A stretch of 64,000 nt of DNA from Rhodosporidiobolus odoratus (taxonomy: Eukaryota; Basidiomycota; Microbotryomycetes; Sporidiobolales; Sporidiobolaceae): positions 1 through 64,000 of the forward strand of contig JAOANU010000021.1 in NCBI GenBank assembly GCA_034387635.1, written 5' to 3'. Position numbers and translations under genes: made by a program. Positions 11,924-23,288 of this stretch are shown here, in pieces. Position 1 is the first letter of the stretch. Each line of letters opens with the position of its first letter. The notes below the pieces were generated by a model that saw only the letters and a program-made list of their open reading frames with translations, ran no database searches and had not been told where the DNA came from.

Positions 11924-14900
11924 CTAAATCTCGCCCTCGAGCCATCCACCGCCGCGCTTGACGACTGAGCGCGTACATCGGCGAGGTCACGGATCGAGAG
12001 CGCAAAGGGGGAGAAAGTCCCGTCAGTGGGAAAGACCGGGGAAAGAGCGAGCCCAGGAAATGGAGGGAAGGAGCGAGAAGGGCATACACTTATCCAGCAA
12101 GACAGCCGTATCCCGCATGACGAACCGACAGACGACCACGCCGAAGAACTCGCTCGCTTTTCGCAACTGACGTTCGAGGCGATGTCGGTCGATGTCAGGA
12201 AGCAGGAGGTAAGGGTTGGAAGGCTCGTCGGCGGTAGGGACAACATCTGTCGGAGACGGGAAGAGTAGCGCGAGGTGTTGATCTGCAGATGGTAAGGTCA
12301 GAATGTCAGCAGTAAGAAAACGAGGAAGGCAAAAGAGCGCAGAGTACCAAGAACCTGAGCCTGCTTGAACACCCGCGCGAGGGTGTCGACGTAGGTAGCT
12401 TGCGAGTCGAGGCTGAGCGAGAAATGGCTGTCAGTGCACCTTGATTGAGAAGATCAGAAAGACTAAGCTTACTTGGCGCCACCGTTCGTAACTCGATTCA
12501 GGCTCATCGACAGCTTGGAAGACCAAGCCGAAAAGCTCGCCTGCGGTACAAGGAGCGTGTCAGTGCACCAGAGTCGGAGGACTTACACTTTGATCTCTCC
12601 GCGAACCCAGAACGAAATCAGGAAGCAGCAACCTACCGAGCTCCCTTTCCGTCCCGTCTTGGGATCCTTGTCCCCCTTCAAACTACTTCCCGAACCCCCT
12701 CCAATCCCCCCACCCGTCGCTCCAATAACCCCCTGCCCCAACTTCTTCCCAAGAGTACTTTGAACCGCCTCCATCATCCCTTCAAAGCTATCCAACTCTC
12801 GAGCAAACCGGATGGCTTCGTCCTGGGCTATTCGGGCTGCGGCGGACGAGTGAGTCGGGACGAGCAGGAGACCCTTACCCGCATTCTGGGCGTCGAGCAG
12901 GCCGGAAGAAATGAGCTCCAGCATGCGAACTTTGGTTTCGAGCGCGACGAGTTTCGCGCCCGCTTGAGTCCACATCGCTGAGGGAACGAAGAGCTTCTCC
13001 GAGAGGTAGCCGCCGCCTGACTTGCCTGCGCCACCTGCTGCGGATGATGAGATGGGGATGGTCGAGATTACGAGGCGCATAAGGTGGAAGGGTTTCCGAA
13101 CTGCGGGAACGGTGCCGCTGAAATCCCGCGAGGCGATAGAAGAGGGCAGAGGCGGCGACGGAAGGCCGGCGGAGAGGAAGACACCGCCAGACTGAGAGGG
13201 ATGCGAGTGGTGCTGGGTTGTCGTGACGGAAGAAGCGGCGGTAGAACGGAAAGAAGACGCGGGGAAGACACCAGAGACTGGGGTATCGTTCCCACCATTA
13301 AGTGTGGCTGATCGGTCGGTTCGGTAGACGGAGGATGCACTGCTTCCCATCGACGAAGACGAGTTGCTTCGACCGAGAGAAGGGTACGGTTGCGGGGCGT
13401 AGAGGGAGGCGGGGGCGGGTACGGATCCTTTCCGAGAAGCGGAACCGGTGGAGGACGACATCGAGGCTGAAGGAGCATGGGCGACGGTAGAGGAGGCCGA
13501 GCGATTCGCCAGGTTGAGCAGAGGAGGAAGTGGCGGTCGAGGAGGCGGTTGCTCGCAGTCGAAGGTCTGCAACTTTGGTCGTTTGCTTCCAGGTTGCGAC
13601 AGCGCCCGCAGTCGCCCCGGTAGAGAAGAGGCGGAGAAGCCAGATGGAGCGGCACCAGCTGATTTGGTAGGTGGCGGAGCGGAAAGAGGGAGTTGAGCGT
13701 ATTGTTCCGACGTTCGATCCGTCTCGGAAGATGGCGCTCGTACGATGATGCTGGTACCGGGCAGGCCTGAAGGCATCGGTATTGGCGGCGCGAGGTCGAC
13801 GCTAGCTTGCGGACTCTTCAGCCGCCTTTGCGAGATCGTCCCTTCCATCACGCTCGAGTTGACGAGGGGCTGCTTACCCTCCGAGCTAGCCGCGCTCGAA
13901 GAAGAAAAGCTCGACGCCATAGCGACCGAAGAGCCGACGAGGGACGCTCCTCGAGACGGTCGAGGTCGCACTTCGAATTCTGCCGGACCTGCACCAGCCG
14001 ATTGCGCCGAAGCCGCCCGCCGCATGCCCTCCCCACCAGGTCTCACAGTTGCTTCGCTCCCATTCGTGATCGCACTCGCTGAGCTCCCTCGTCGCATAGC
14101 CAGACTCGAATAACTCGGTCGGCGCTTTTCGAGGCGGGGAGGTAGAGGTGCGAGGCCCTCTACAGTATCCTCAGGGGAGTGCTCCGCTGCCGAGGCCGAG
14201 GGAGCGCTCGATTGTCGGGTATGCGAAGATGGCCAGCCGACGCCGTACTCGAGGGCGGTGTGCAAAGGCTCGTCGTTCTCGCCGGAGGAAGTCGAGGACA
14301 GGGAAGAGTCCGACTGGGACGGAGGGAGAGAGGGTGCAGGGTGCTCTTCGTCGCCGGCCTGGGGAGAGACGTGTTGCGAATGAGAAGCGGCGTCGATGGA
14401 ATCGTTATGTTGGTCGGAAGGAGAAGATGCGGTTGCGGAGAGAGGTAAAGGGCGGGCGGTCTTTGGTGTGGTAGCGGCGGTCGCGGTAGTAGTCGAGTCG
14501 CTGGCAGCAGAGAGGGGTCTTGGCCGTAGATTCGAGACTGCGAGAAGGGTCTGGTCGTCCTCGGAACCGCCAATGTCGACATTCAGCGACGCGCCGAAAT
14601 CTCCCTCCGTTACCGGCAACCGCGTGATTTGAGGCACGTCGCCGAATGGCTCGGCGGGGCGGGGCGAAGGAGGTATGTGCAACATGGCACTCCCGATATC
14701 TACCGCCGCGGCCGAAGAGCCACCTTCTCGCTGAGACAGGTGTCCAGCAAGGGTGGTGGGCGGCGCCGAAACCTCGCGCAAGCTGGAAATACTTCTCCGC
14801 TCGTCTGCCTCCCCAGGTGCCCGATGCCGTCGATAGACCATTGATGGGGGCCGGCCATTGGAAGACGGGTGAGGAGGGGACCCGAGCACGCTCGCTCGGG

Positions 14901-16134
14901 ATGCGCCGATGGGGTCGGCAGAAGGATCGTCCTCCGAATGACGGTTGGAAAGGAGAGGAGGCGACGAGAGTTCTGGCACGGTGGAGGCGGCGAGGGAGGC
15001 CAGGGAAGGGGAGAGGACGGTGCCAGGTGGAAGCGGAGTGCCCATTTGGACGAGCATACGAACTCGGTCTTCGTACGTGTCGTGCTGTGGGGACAGAGCG
15101 TAAGGACCGGATCCGAGAGGGCAAAGCAAGAGTACGCACAATCACTCGCAACCGTCGTGCCTCGTCCACCTTGGCCTTTTCCTTTCGCTCATACCGCTGT
15201 CTCCTCTTCTCAAAGTCCTCCTGGGTCTCCCCTTCTCGAATCCCACCTGTGCTGATCTTCCGCTCCATTTCTCGACTGCCATCGTCCACCCTAGCCATAA
15301 CCTGCTTGAGCAATCGCACGCTCTGCGCATACGCTTGAATCGCGGCGGTAAAGTTGTTAGCCGAGTCGAGCAGCACAGCCGACTGCGCACGCTGCAGAGC
15401 GATAGTGAGGACGGATTTGGACGAGGTAGAATGAGGCTCTTTGGGAGAGTCTCGAGGAGGATGTCGGGGAGGCGGAAGGGAAGCGGCAGAGAGGATTGGC
15501 GGTGCGCCGAGTTCGGTGGAGGAGAAGTCAATATCGTCGCCTAGAGGCAGTTGAGAGGATGGATTCCGGGGAGGAGAGCCTGCAGGACGACACAATCAGG
15601 CTTGTACGAAGCGGGAAAAAGGACTAAGGGGATCAACGCGCCTGCAAGATCGCTTAACCCGTCTACTCTCCCTGCTCTCTCCCGCTCTTTGCGAGCCCTG
15701 CGCTCTTCCCTCGTCTCTTCCCGTTCGCGTCCATCCTGACCCAGGACCATGCGCCTGCTGACGGTTGCTCCCGGACCGCTCGACTGCCTCCTCATGTCGA
15801 TTGGCCTTCCCTGCTGATCGTACGCGAGGGCGCCGAAGGGGTCACTCGGTTGACTATGGCGCGAGTCGACTGGGCTGGATTCGCCTCGTTGTCGTTGCGG
15901 GTAATGATTGTTTGAATCGGAATGAGGGGTGCCATTTGCTGCTGCTACGACTGCGGCAGGAGAGGCTGAAGATGCGGGACCTCGATGATTCTCTTGTAGA
16001 TGTGCATGGTGGCGTGGTTGAGGTGGTAACTGAGATCGAGTTGAAGGAGTTTGATGGGAGGAAGTGGGGAGAGTCGGTAGAGAATGAAGGGGGGGCTTTG
16101 AGGGTTGAGCATAAGGGTGTACCGAGTAGTCCAT
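11924..16134 (-). CDS. MIT-domain protein, fungal cytosolic/endosomal type
   Basis: After a Pro/Ser/Gln-rich N-terminus, a helical MIT (microtubule interacting and transport) domain is read as LTIALQRAQSAVLLDSANNF followed by AAIQAYAQSVRLL and, after an intron, YEDRVRMLVQ. MIT domains bind ESCRT-III tails and link proteins to endosomal sorting. About 600 residues of Ser/Pro-rich low complexity follow. A conserved C-terminal block then reads KPFHLMRLVISTI, GGYLSEKLFVPSAMWTQAG, KVRMLELISSGLLDAQ and LDSFEGMMEAVQSTLGKK. Further small exons give ASFSAWSSKLSMSLNRVTNG and LDSQATYVDTLARVFKQAQ, and the last exon ends FVKRGGGWLEGEI. This arrangement fits the MIT-domain proteins annotated across filamentous fungi, whose function is poorly known. 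The start (MDYSVHPYAQ) is the first ATG of the open exon. A 61-nt G-run lies about 150 nt upstream of it. Confidence 0.82.
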
Positions 16135-16280
16135 TGTACCAGAGTGTGTTCCTGTGCTTGTACTGATTACCAGCTATGGGTGTTGGTATAAAATCGAGGA
16201 GGTGTTTGCGGATTTGGAACCGGAATGGACGAGCCACAAGCGATATCCTCGACTGGAACGGGGGAGGGGGGAAGGGGGAA

Positions 16281-16342
<62 letters not shown>

Positions 16343-16958
16343 ATTGAGTGTCTCCGAGTCTGACTATAGCATTATCTGACTCTTTAGTATCGAGTAGACT
16401 GGGTTGTTGTTGATCAACCCTTTCTCCTTCGAACTTGACCGCGCGTCTCCGACAAACTCAACTCGCACAAACGTACATCAACTGGACACTTGAGCTGGAT
16501 AAGCCAAACCTTGCTGCTACCTCCTTCGATCTCCCATTCACCCGACACGACTACCCTCGCTCGACCCCCGGCCTATCAAATCAAGGTGCCCGCATCAACA
16601 ACGTTACAAGGGGTTCACTCGGCTGTTTTGTACTGTCGCGAACGGGTCCTGACAGACAACCCCGAGCCTCATGTCAGACAAGCTTTTCTTCTCCTCTACC
16701 CACAAGCTTGCCACAAGCTGTTCCCTACAAGCGACCTCTCCTTTCACCAGCTTCCCCACCTCGACTTTAGCGCGCATTCAGAACGGCAGCCCAACTCTCG
16801 TCTTCCGGCCTGTTGACGAGCGAGGCGTCAGGGAAGAAGCTCGTGGTCGAATCGCTGTCGGTGGGGGAAGAGGCAGGGGCGGAAGACAGAAGGCTGTCCA
16901 GCGCGAGTCAGCACTCTTCCTGGCATGAAGCAAAGCCAAAAAGTCGGGCTCGACTTAC
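16135..16958. other. Promoter of MIT gene and unexplained spacer
   Basis: It holds the poly-G tract and then about 600 nt with only weak open frames. Nothing in 16400-16950 could be assigned. The minus strand around 16690-16740 reads SLWVEEKK, faintly like the middle of the orphan family, but this is too short to call. Confidence 0.35.
16281..16341 (+). repeat. 61-nt poly-G homopolymer, preceded by G-rich runs
   Basis: An unbroken run of 61 G residues, preceded from 16259 by G-runs split by A. It lies 147 nt upstream of the MIT gene start codon, whose sense strand carries poly-C. Such a tract can form stacked G-quadruplexes or a triplex. It may equally be a sequencing or assembly artefact marking an unresolved homopolymer, so the length should not be trusted. 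Confidence 0.95.
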
Positions 16959-17127
16959 AGGATGTACGCTCGTCCTGGTGGCGGAATACGAGCCTATCCC
17001 CGCCCTCGAGGCAAAAGGCTTTCTTAAAGGCGTTGCCGAGACCGTCTCAAGTGAATGGGGAAGAGATCGCCGTCTTGAAGCGACGGGTGTCGCCGCTGAG
17101 TGTGACGCGATACTGGTGGTCAGACAT
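16959..17127 (-). pseudogene. Orphan-family N-terminal fragment (copy C), in-frame stop
   Basis: From an ATG at 17127 the frame reads MSDHQYRVTLSGDTRRFKTA and after a TGA continues DGLGNAFKKAFCLEGGDRLV up to a GTAAGT donor at 16958. It aligns with copy A (KLWGRTCVAINKAF) and copy D (TWRGISSAVQDTF). The TGA falls exactly where the other two copies have Trp, so a TGG to TGA change is the simplest explanation. No matching C-terminal half follows on this strand. The flank upstream of its start shares a stretch around 17312 with a stretch around 18205, suggesting an old tandem duplication. Confidence 0.55.
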
Positions 17128-17604
17128 GGAGCGCAGGGCATCTGATATCGAGTTTCTGGGGAGGAGAGGAATGTGGAGCACGGAAGAAAGAAGGGAGGGA
17201 GAGCGCAGCGAAGGGGGGGAGCAAAAAAAAGCTCTTCCTAGCCGTGATTCGTGTACGGACTCCCTTGCTCACACTCGACGCTTCAGGCTTGCAGAAAGGG
17301 TGTGCTGAGCAAAAAGCGCATTTCAAGACCAGCAACAGATTTCACACATTTTCCTTTCACCATTCAAGCTGCCCCTCCCACCTCTTCTGAGCGTCCAAGC
17401 CTGGCTCGCGCTTTTCCGAGCCTAAGTATTCTACGCGAGCAGCCCAGAGGCACCCCTCTCGACATGATCGGCGACGGACGAGGCAGGCGAGAAAAGCGGG
17501 AGCGTGCTGGCTTGCTTGCTGGCAGTGGTGAGAGACTGGCGAGACTAAGGGTAGGACCTTATCGGGACCTAGATCAGATATAGGAAGAGCGCGAGTGACT
17601 GCAC

Positions 17605-17903
17605 CTGAGGGGACCGACATGGAAGGCGGCAGCCTACCGGTCGCCCAGTGCTTTTCCGTCCTTGTATACCTTCTTCGCCCTCACGCAACCGATCTCCTGC
17701 CACTGCTTTTCGTTCCTGATCTGCGCTGCAGAGCTATCGTTCCTCATGAGGTAGAGCTGAGGTGCTTGAATCGAAGTCGGGCAGTGCTTTCGAAGGAGAG
17801 TTTGGAAGGATGGAGCATTGCCGGCGGGGGAGGACTCGACGCGGTAGAGGGGATGCGTCCCGACTTGAATGTCGATGGTGTCCGCAGAAGGAGGGAAGAC
17901 CAT
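17605..17903 (-). pseudogene. Orphan-family C-terminal fragment (copy B), in-frame stop
   Basis: The frame reads TIDIQVGTHPLYRVESSP, then APQLYLMRN, IRNEKQWQEIGCVRAKKVYK and LGDR, a TAG, and AAAFHVGP. The matching block is DIKIGVHPLYHLVSFP to NDWSAATFHVGP in copy A and DIKVGAHPYYHVISFP to GDWQAATFQLG in copy D. The conserved Trp is Arg here and the next codon is TAG, so the C-terminal block is broken. A GTGCAG donor follows at the position where copies A and D have their last intron, so the ancestral exon structure is still visible. I could not find its N-terminal half with confidence between 17904 and 18200. Confidence 0.58.
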
Positions 17904-18320
17904 AGCGCAATGGCCATTGCTCGTACCTAAGTACGAGCAAGTGTTTCGTGGATCGGACGGACGATCAGGGGAGCTGCCTCGCGAGCCGCGCTGCCTGTTC
18001 GAGCCCTACCATACCTTGCTGGCTGAAGACATCGCTCTCCCCGCGCTCGACACGAAAGCCGATACTGGGAGATGCGTCCTTTGCCTTGAGATCCTTTTCC
18101 GCCAGTTGAACGAGCTGGACCAATCGTGCCGATAGCTCAGAAAGCGCAGCTCACGGCTCCTCCTGATCGCTGTACCCTCGAATCGTCCACTCAGTCCGGG
18201 GGCGCTGAGCAGAAAGCGCGTTTCAAGCAAGACCCACTCCTTCTTTTCCTCCCAAGTCGGCCTTCTCAACCAACTTCCTTTTCCTTCTGCCTCCAACAAG
18301 CTTTCTCGTCCCGCCCCAGC

Positions 18321-19085
18321 TCAGACCTGATCAAGCGCATCCTTGAAGATCTCCACCACCTCGTACGGGGGCGAAGAGAGGATCGACTGAGTGGCGGCAG
18401 ACCCGCGGGAGAGAGAGCGGGGGCTGCGGATCATAAAGCGCGAGGCTCGGCTCGACAGCTCGTACACGGACGAATGAAAAGGTCAGAGACTCACCAGAGA
18501 GGTCCGACGTGGAACGTGGCCGCACTCCAGTCGTTCGCCTTGAGCGCCTCGTCAAAGACCTTCAAAGCGCGACGCCACCCAACCCTCTTCCAAACGGCGT
18601 CGTCCGTGATCTTGACAAACGTCCCGTCCTCGCCGAGAAGGTGGAGCTGCTTAGCACCATTCTCGAGCCTGGCGGCCGAGAGGTCGAGCTTCATGGCCTC
18701 GGCGAAGACCTTTTCGAGGGAAGGAGGGGACGCGTTCGGGAACGAGACGAGGTGATAGAGGGGATGAACGCCGATCTTGATGTCGACATCTTTGTAGGTC
18801 GCCTTATCCCGGTCAGCGAGGCGGAGCGGGATGATGCCATTAACGTCTTTCCATCAGTTGAGCGTAATCTCAAGGCTGTCGCCGGTGTCCTTCGTCCCGA
18901 CGAGCGAGTCGCCGCGCTTGTCCTTGTAGGACTGGTAGACGGAAGTCGTCCGAGAAGGAGAACGCCTTGTTGATGGCGACGCAGGTGCGACCCCAAAGCT
19001 TCTTGTCGTTCGAGCCGTAGGCGGGAACGGAGACAGCGTGAGTTGAGCCTTTGAAAGTGACACGGAACGAGATATTCTTGCTCAT
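18321..19085 (-). CDS. Orphan-family gene (copy A), integrity doubtful
   Basis: Begins MSKNISFRVTFKGSTHAVSV at 19085 and has the family core (LWGRTCVAINKAF). The C-terminal block DVDIKIGVHPLYHLVSFP to DWSAATFHVGPL ends at a GTGAGT donor near 18495. An in-frame last exon (CPRSLSRGSAATQSILSSPP to FKDALDQV) ends at 18321. Between the two blocks, the stretch coding-like for YQSYKDKRGDSLVGTKDTGD lies one base out of frame and runs into a TGA. Either the gene is a recent pseudogene, or a 94-nt intron with an atypical GTCTAC donor and AAAG acceptor removes both defects and keeps the frame. No known domain is recognised. Copies B and C follow downstream on the same strand. Confidence 0.55.
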
Positions 19086-19419
19086 GGTGGTCAGTCGATG
19101 AGGAAGGAATGAAGTGAAAGGAAGAAGAAAGAAAAGCATTTTCCACCTCCGCCGACCTTCTCAACCCACCCTTCTCTCGTCAAGTCCCGAGCAGGGCAAG
19201 AACAACTGAGTGAGTGAATGACAACGACAAGAAGGAGAGTAAACCTGCGGGAGTACGAACAACGAGGGAAGAAACGAACAGCAAGGGAGAACGTTGGAGA
19301 GGAGAAAAAGAGTCCGGGAGAACAAGCAAATCTGGCGTCGATGAGAACTGGTCAGCACCATTAGAGACTGGTCAGGTACAGAGAGCAAGAGCGCACCAAA
19401 GATTCCACCACGAGTTCGA
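19086..19419. other. Intergenic spacer, no gene seen
   Basis: It lies between the promoter of orphan copy A and the 3' end of the RBR ligase gene, both on the minus strand. I see only short frames without motifs. Confidence 0.45.
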
Positions 19420-22400
19420 CTACCTCCCACCCCTCTTCATCGCCGCCGCCGCGATCCTCTGCCGCCTCTCCTCCGCCGATTCAGTCGGCGCCTGTCCCTG
19501 CTGCTCCACAACCTGCCCGTCCACCGTGACTTGATACCCTCCCATCCCGGCCCGGATGCCCACATTCCCGTTCGGAGCTGCGTTGACGTCGACCTGGAAC
19601 CCCCAGTTGCCCTGCGCGGCGAAAGGTCGCTGAGCCAGATACGGCGGCAGGATGAGTCCAAAGCCGCCTACAGCCGGATGGTGGTACTGGACCATGTTGG
19701 GGAAAGCTCGAGGTTCTGGGTAAGGGATGGCGCCCACGCCGTGGTAGGGATTGGCGGGTGGAGCGGGAAGTGCCGGCGCCCGACGAGGTGCGTTCCGTTC
19801 AGGCTTTTCAGCGGCGAGCTTGGCGGCATCGGCGCGCGTACGCTCGTCCAGCTCTCCTTCGGCGCGAGCGCGGGCGGCTTCGATCTACGAGGACGATAGC
19901 AGGTGAGCGGATTGTCAAAACAGACGGGACCAAAGCGAGCTGTACCTCGTTGAAGTTCCGCATGTCCGTATCATCAAATTGAGGACATCCGTCTTGTCTG
20001 AAGTGCTCGTAGCCTTTGATCTGAGTGCAATAAAGCCGAATATGAGGGCAAGTAGGCAAGAAATACCATATTGAGAAGGTCAACAAGGGGGACAAAGCGA
20101 GGCGACGAAAGAGACGCACGAGGGCGCGACAGATGTAGCACCAGTGCGCTTTGCACTGCGAACAGACCATGTGCTGCAGGGAATAAGGGCAAAATTAGTG
20201 CTGCGATGCGTACGAGGCGATACGCGATGGAAAGGGCCAGAGGGCAAAGTAAGAACAGCTTACGTTACACCCGTCGATCTTCGCTGTAGGCACGCCGCAT
20301 TTCGGATTAGAACAATTGCGGATGAAGGCAGCGGACATGGCCTCTGCAAGACAGAAGACACACGGCGAAAGTTGGCGAAGGAGGCGAAGGGGACGGAACG
20401 GAGCCAAGCAAACGAAGTAGAAACGGCGAGAAGGATGACAAGGGACGAGAGGAAAGGATCAGCGCGGTTTGGTGCCCACGGACGGAAGGCAAACGAGTAA
20501 AGGCAGGAAAGGTTGAACGCACCGGCGACAGCGTGAACACCCGCAGCCCTGCTCTCCTTGTCTGCCTCCTCGCAGGTGAGCGGAACGTGCCCTTCCTACC
20601 GACGCATACAAGAGCCGCTTCAGCTCAACTCCTCCGACTATAGCGGCTGATTGAGAACGACGAGCTGAAAAAACGTACCTTCTTACACTTCCGACAGCTG
20701 ACCTTCATACACTCGGCTCGCTGGCAACGGAAGAGCCTTTCGTTGGGGTTCTCGATGAAGCAAGCATACGGGCAGAAGCTGCACGACAAGTGGCTTGACA
20801 ATCAGCTCGTTCCGCCTATGCTAGGCAACTGAGCCGAAATCGAGCGGTGTGGAAAAGCGGAAGCCACGCACGGACACCCCTCAAACCCTTCAATCCCCTC
20901 AAATGCCTTCTGAACCTCTTGCTCCTGTGCGAGACGCTCCAGAGCGTCGCTTGTCTTGGCTGGAAGGAAGTCTTCCCAGCTGGTCGGGGAAAACCCGCCC
21001 GAGGTGCAATCGGGGGCCATGCAAGGAAGTCCCTGTGTGATGACGATGGCGATGGCGACTTCGTCAGTACGATCTCGATGAAGAAGACTATGCGAGCGGT
21101 AGGCGGATAGCAGACGACGAGCGGGAAAAGGGGGAATCGGACGTACCGCTTCCCGTTTACCCAGTTGATTGCTGGCATTAGCAGCGCAGCAGCTTTTACA
21201 GAACAAATGACCGCCGTCGCAAGAGGCTGCGCGGAGATCCCGCCAGCAGAGGGGTATCAGCGTCGTTTTCTAGGCGGTTCACACCGCCGACGGCACACAG
21301 CAGGAAGTATAAAGACCGAGGAGACGGCTGTCGTACCTGTATTCTCGACTGCGACTTCGTCAAAGCAGCACCCACACTCGACTGCTTCACCACTCTGCCT
21401 CGCACGCTCGTTTACCCGCTCAATGCGAGATGCCTCGCGAGCGGCGGCAGCGGCTTCGTGCTTAGCCAGGAGAGCGTCTTGTCGTTCTTTCACTGTCCAG
21501 CGGCGATTTGAAATCAGAACGATAAGAAGGGAATCGACAACAGCGGCTTTCGGGATAGGCGAAACGAGGCCGACGAGTCGCGTGCAGGGAGAGAGGACGT
21601 ACGGATCTTTTCCTTGACCCACGCCATCTCCCTCCTCAATTCCTCCGGCGGCTCCTCCTCTTCCTCGACCATCTCAACAACCTCCTGTCCCCCGATGTTA
21701 CTAATCTTCTGAACCTGCGTAGTCAATGTCTTCCTTGCCTTCCTCCCCTTCTTCAGCTTCTTGTCGTCGTACTCACCTTTTTCGTAGGCTTTATCGAGAG
21801 TGAGATAGGAAGGGGCGAAGTAGGTCGAGCAGGGGGCGGAGACGTAGACCGTGCGGATGACGGAAGAGGGGAGGAGGGGGAACGAGGCGTAGAGGTCGTC
21901 GAGGCTGCAGAACACGTCTTAGCCGGATAAGTCAAAGCCAGTCGCAGACGAATCGAATTGTAGCAAGGTAGGATGGACAGAGACCGACGCACGCCATCTT
22001 CTTGTACAACACACTCGGCACCTCCCCCCTCTTCTTCCTCTCCGCCACATCCGCCCAATCCACCTTCTCCTTCTCCACCTTCTTCGCTTCATCCTCGCCC
22101 ACTTTGGGATAACTTGCCCCGCTCAATAGCGCTTCGACGGCGCGGGCTGGATCGTTGGCGATAGCTTCTGTGTCGAGCAATTGGCGAGCGTGAGAGGGGA
22201 GGACATCGGGGATGACTTGCAGAACTCTCGTGAGAGGGGAAGAAGGCGGGGTAGGCAGCGAAGGAAGGAGAACAGCGGGATCAGGCGAGGTGGTGACGCG
22301 GCGGGAAGAGGGAGGCTTGGGTTGTGCAGCAGAAGTTGACGGTCCAGGGCGGGAGCGAGAGAAGATGAGCTCATCAGAGTCGGAGGAAAGGGAGAGGACG

Positions 22401-23288
22401 TCTGGACGCGGTTGTGGCGCGGAGAGAGCGAGGTTAGGTCGACGAGGGGGCGAGTCGGCACGCCCTTTTCCTTTGTCCTGACGAGGTCTCGGCGCAACGA
22501 ACTCGATGCTGTCGGTCATTGGCGCGTCGTCCTCCGTGTCTGGCTCCTCCTCCGTATCAGGCTCAGCATCATCCTCATTATCCGAAGACAGCAGCAAAAC
22601 CTCCTTTGCCTTGCCTTTGCCCTTTTCCTCTGCGCATCCTCCAGGCCCAGCAGCCTCACCTACCGCCCTCGCACGCTTGCTACGCGGTCCCGGTGGCGGA
22701 GAAGAAGATTGGCGGCGAAAGAGTGTATGGTCGCCAGGAAAAGCGGCAGGTGGGGAAACAGAACGGCGGCGTTTACTGGTGGCAGTGGAAGCTGGGGCCG
22801 AGTTGACAGACGCGTCGTCGGCATGAGAAGATGTCACGATGTCGACGAAGGCTCCAAGGGCGGCTGTAGGTGCGAAGCAGGGACTCAGCGGGAGAGTTGG
22901 TAAATCTCCGTCTCTGTTTTTACGCGATTTGGCGGTTTCGACAGTGTTTGGAGGAGCGCACCTTGGACTCGTGTACTGTCCATATCCCACTTGTCGCCCA
23001 CTGCAGTTCCCGCTCCTACTCCGGTGGTCCTATCCCAAGCTTGCATCGCCTGAATGCGAGACGACGATGGGAAGAGAAGGCGGCATTGCTGGAAGTACTG
23101 CGGGTCAGGATGGGGTGAGTACAGCCGATACTAGTGAGTCTCGGGTGTGCACAGGCTCTTCAGAGGTTGTCGACGGGAGTTAGAGAGCGGAAACTCACTT
23201 GTAGAGGAGGAGGAAGTGGGGAATCTTCTCCCTCGTCTTCGCTGTCCAGTTCACCAGCGTCGGGCTCCTTGCGCTGCTCCGAGCTCAT
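19420..23288 (-). CDS. RBR E3 ubiquitin ligase, RNF216/TRIAD3-like
   Basis: Multi-exon gene for a RING-between-RING ligase. The N-terminal half is acidic and disordered, with a repeated D-E-rich and Ser-rich motif pattern (VLLLSSDNEDD, VLSLSSDSDE) resembling SUMO-interacting motifs. A conserved helical block then reads LDDLYASFPLLPSSVIRTVY. RING1 starts ECGCCFDE and continues GGHLFCKSCCAANASNQLG. The IBR follows (GLPCMAPDCTSGGF, CPYACFIENPNERLFRCQ, CMKVSCRKCKK). RING2 is IRNCSNPKCGVPTAKIDGCN joined to HMVCSQCKAHWCYICRA, with the expected catalytic Cys in DGCN. IKGYEHFRQDGCPQFDD is typical of RNF216. Like other RBR enzymes it would take ubiquitin from an E2 onto its own Cys before transfer. 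The start (MSSEQRKEP) is uncertain: another frame just upstream looks coding (DLSDFDIILDTLSLEHEY) but lacks an ATG, so an upstream exon may exist. Confidence 0.86.

Noticed and set aside
14646..15338. 230-codon plus-strand open frame within the MIT gene
   Set aside because: Antisense shadow of a low-complexity coding exon and an intron of the MIT gene; no domain and no splice logic of its own.
17120..17335. Minus-strand frame read as an independent small protein
   Set aside because: It overlaps the start region and upstream flank of orphan copy C in another frame and has no similarity to anything recognised.
17925..18015. Possible tRNA, from a GTTCGAGCCC sequence resembling a T-loop
   Set aside because: No matching D-arm, anticodon stem or acceptor pairing could be found around it.
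18126..18755. 209-codon plus-strand open frame
   Set aside because: Antisense to the C-terminal block of orphan copy A, which has clear paralogues. The plus frame has none.
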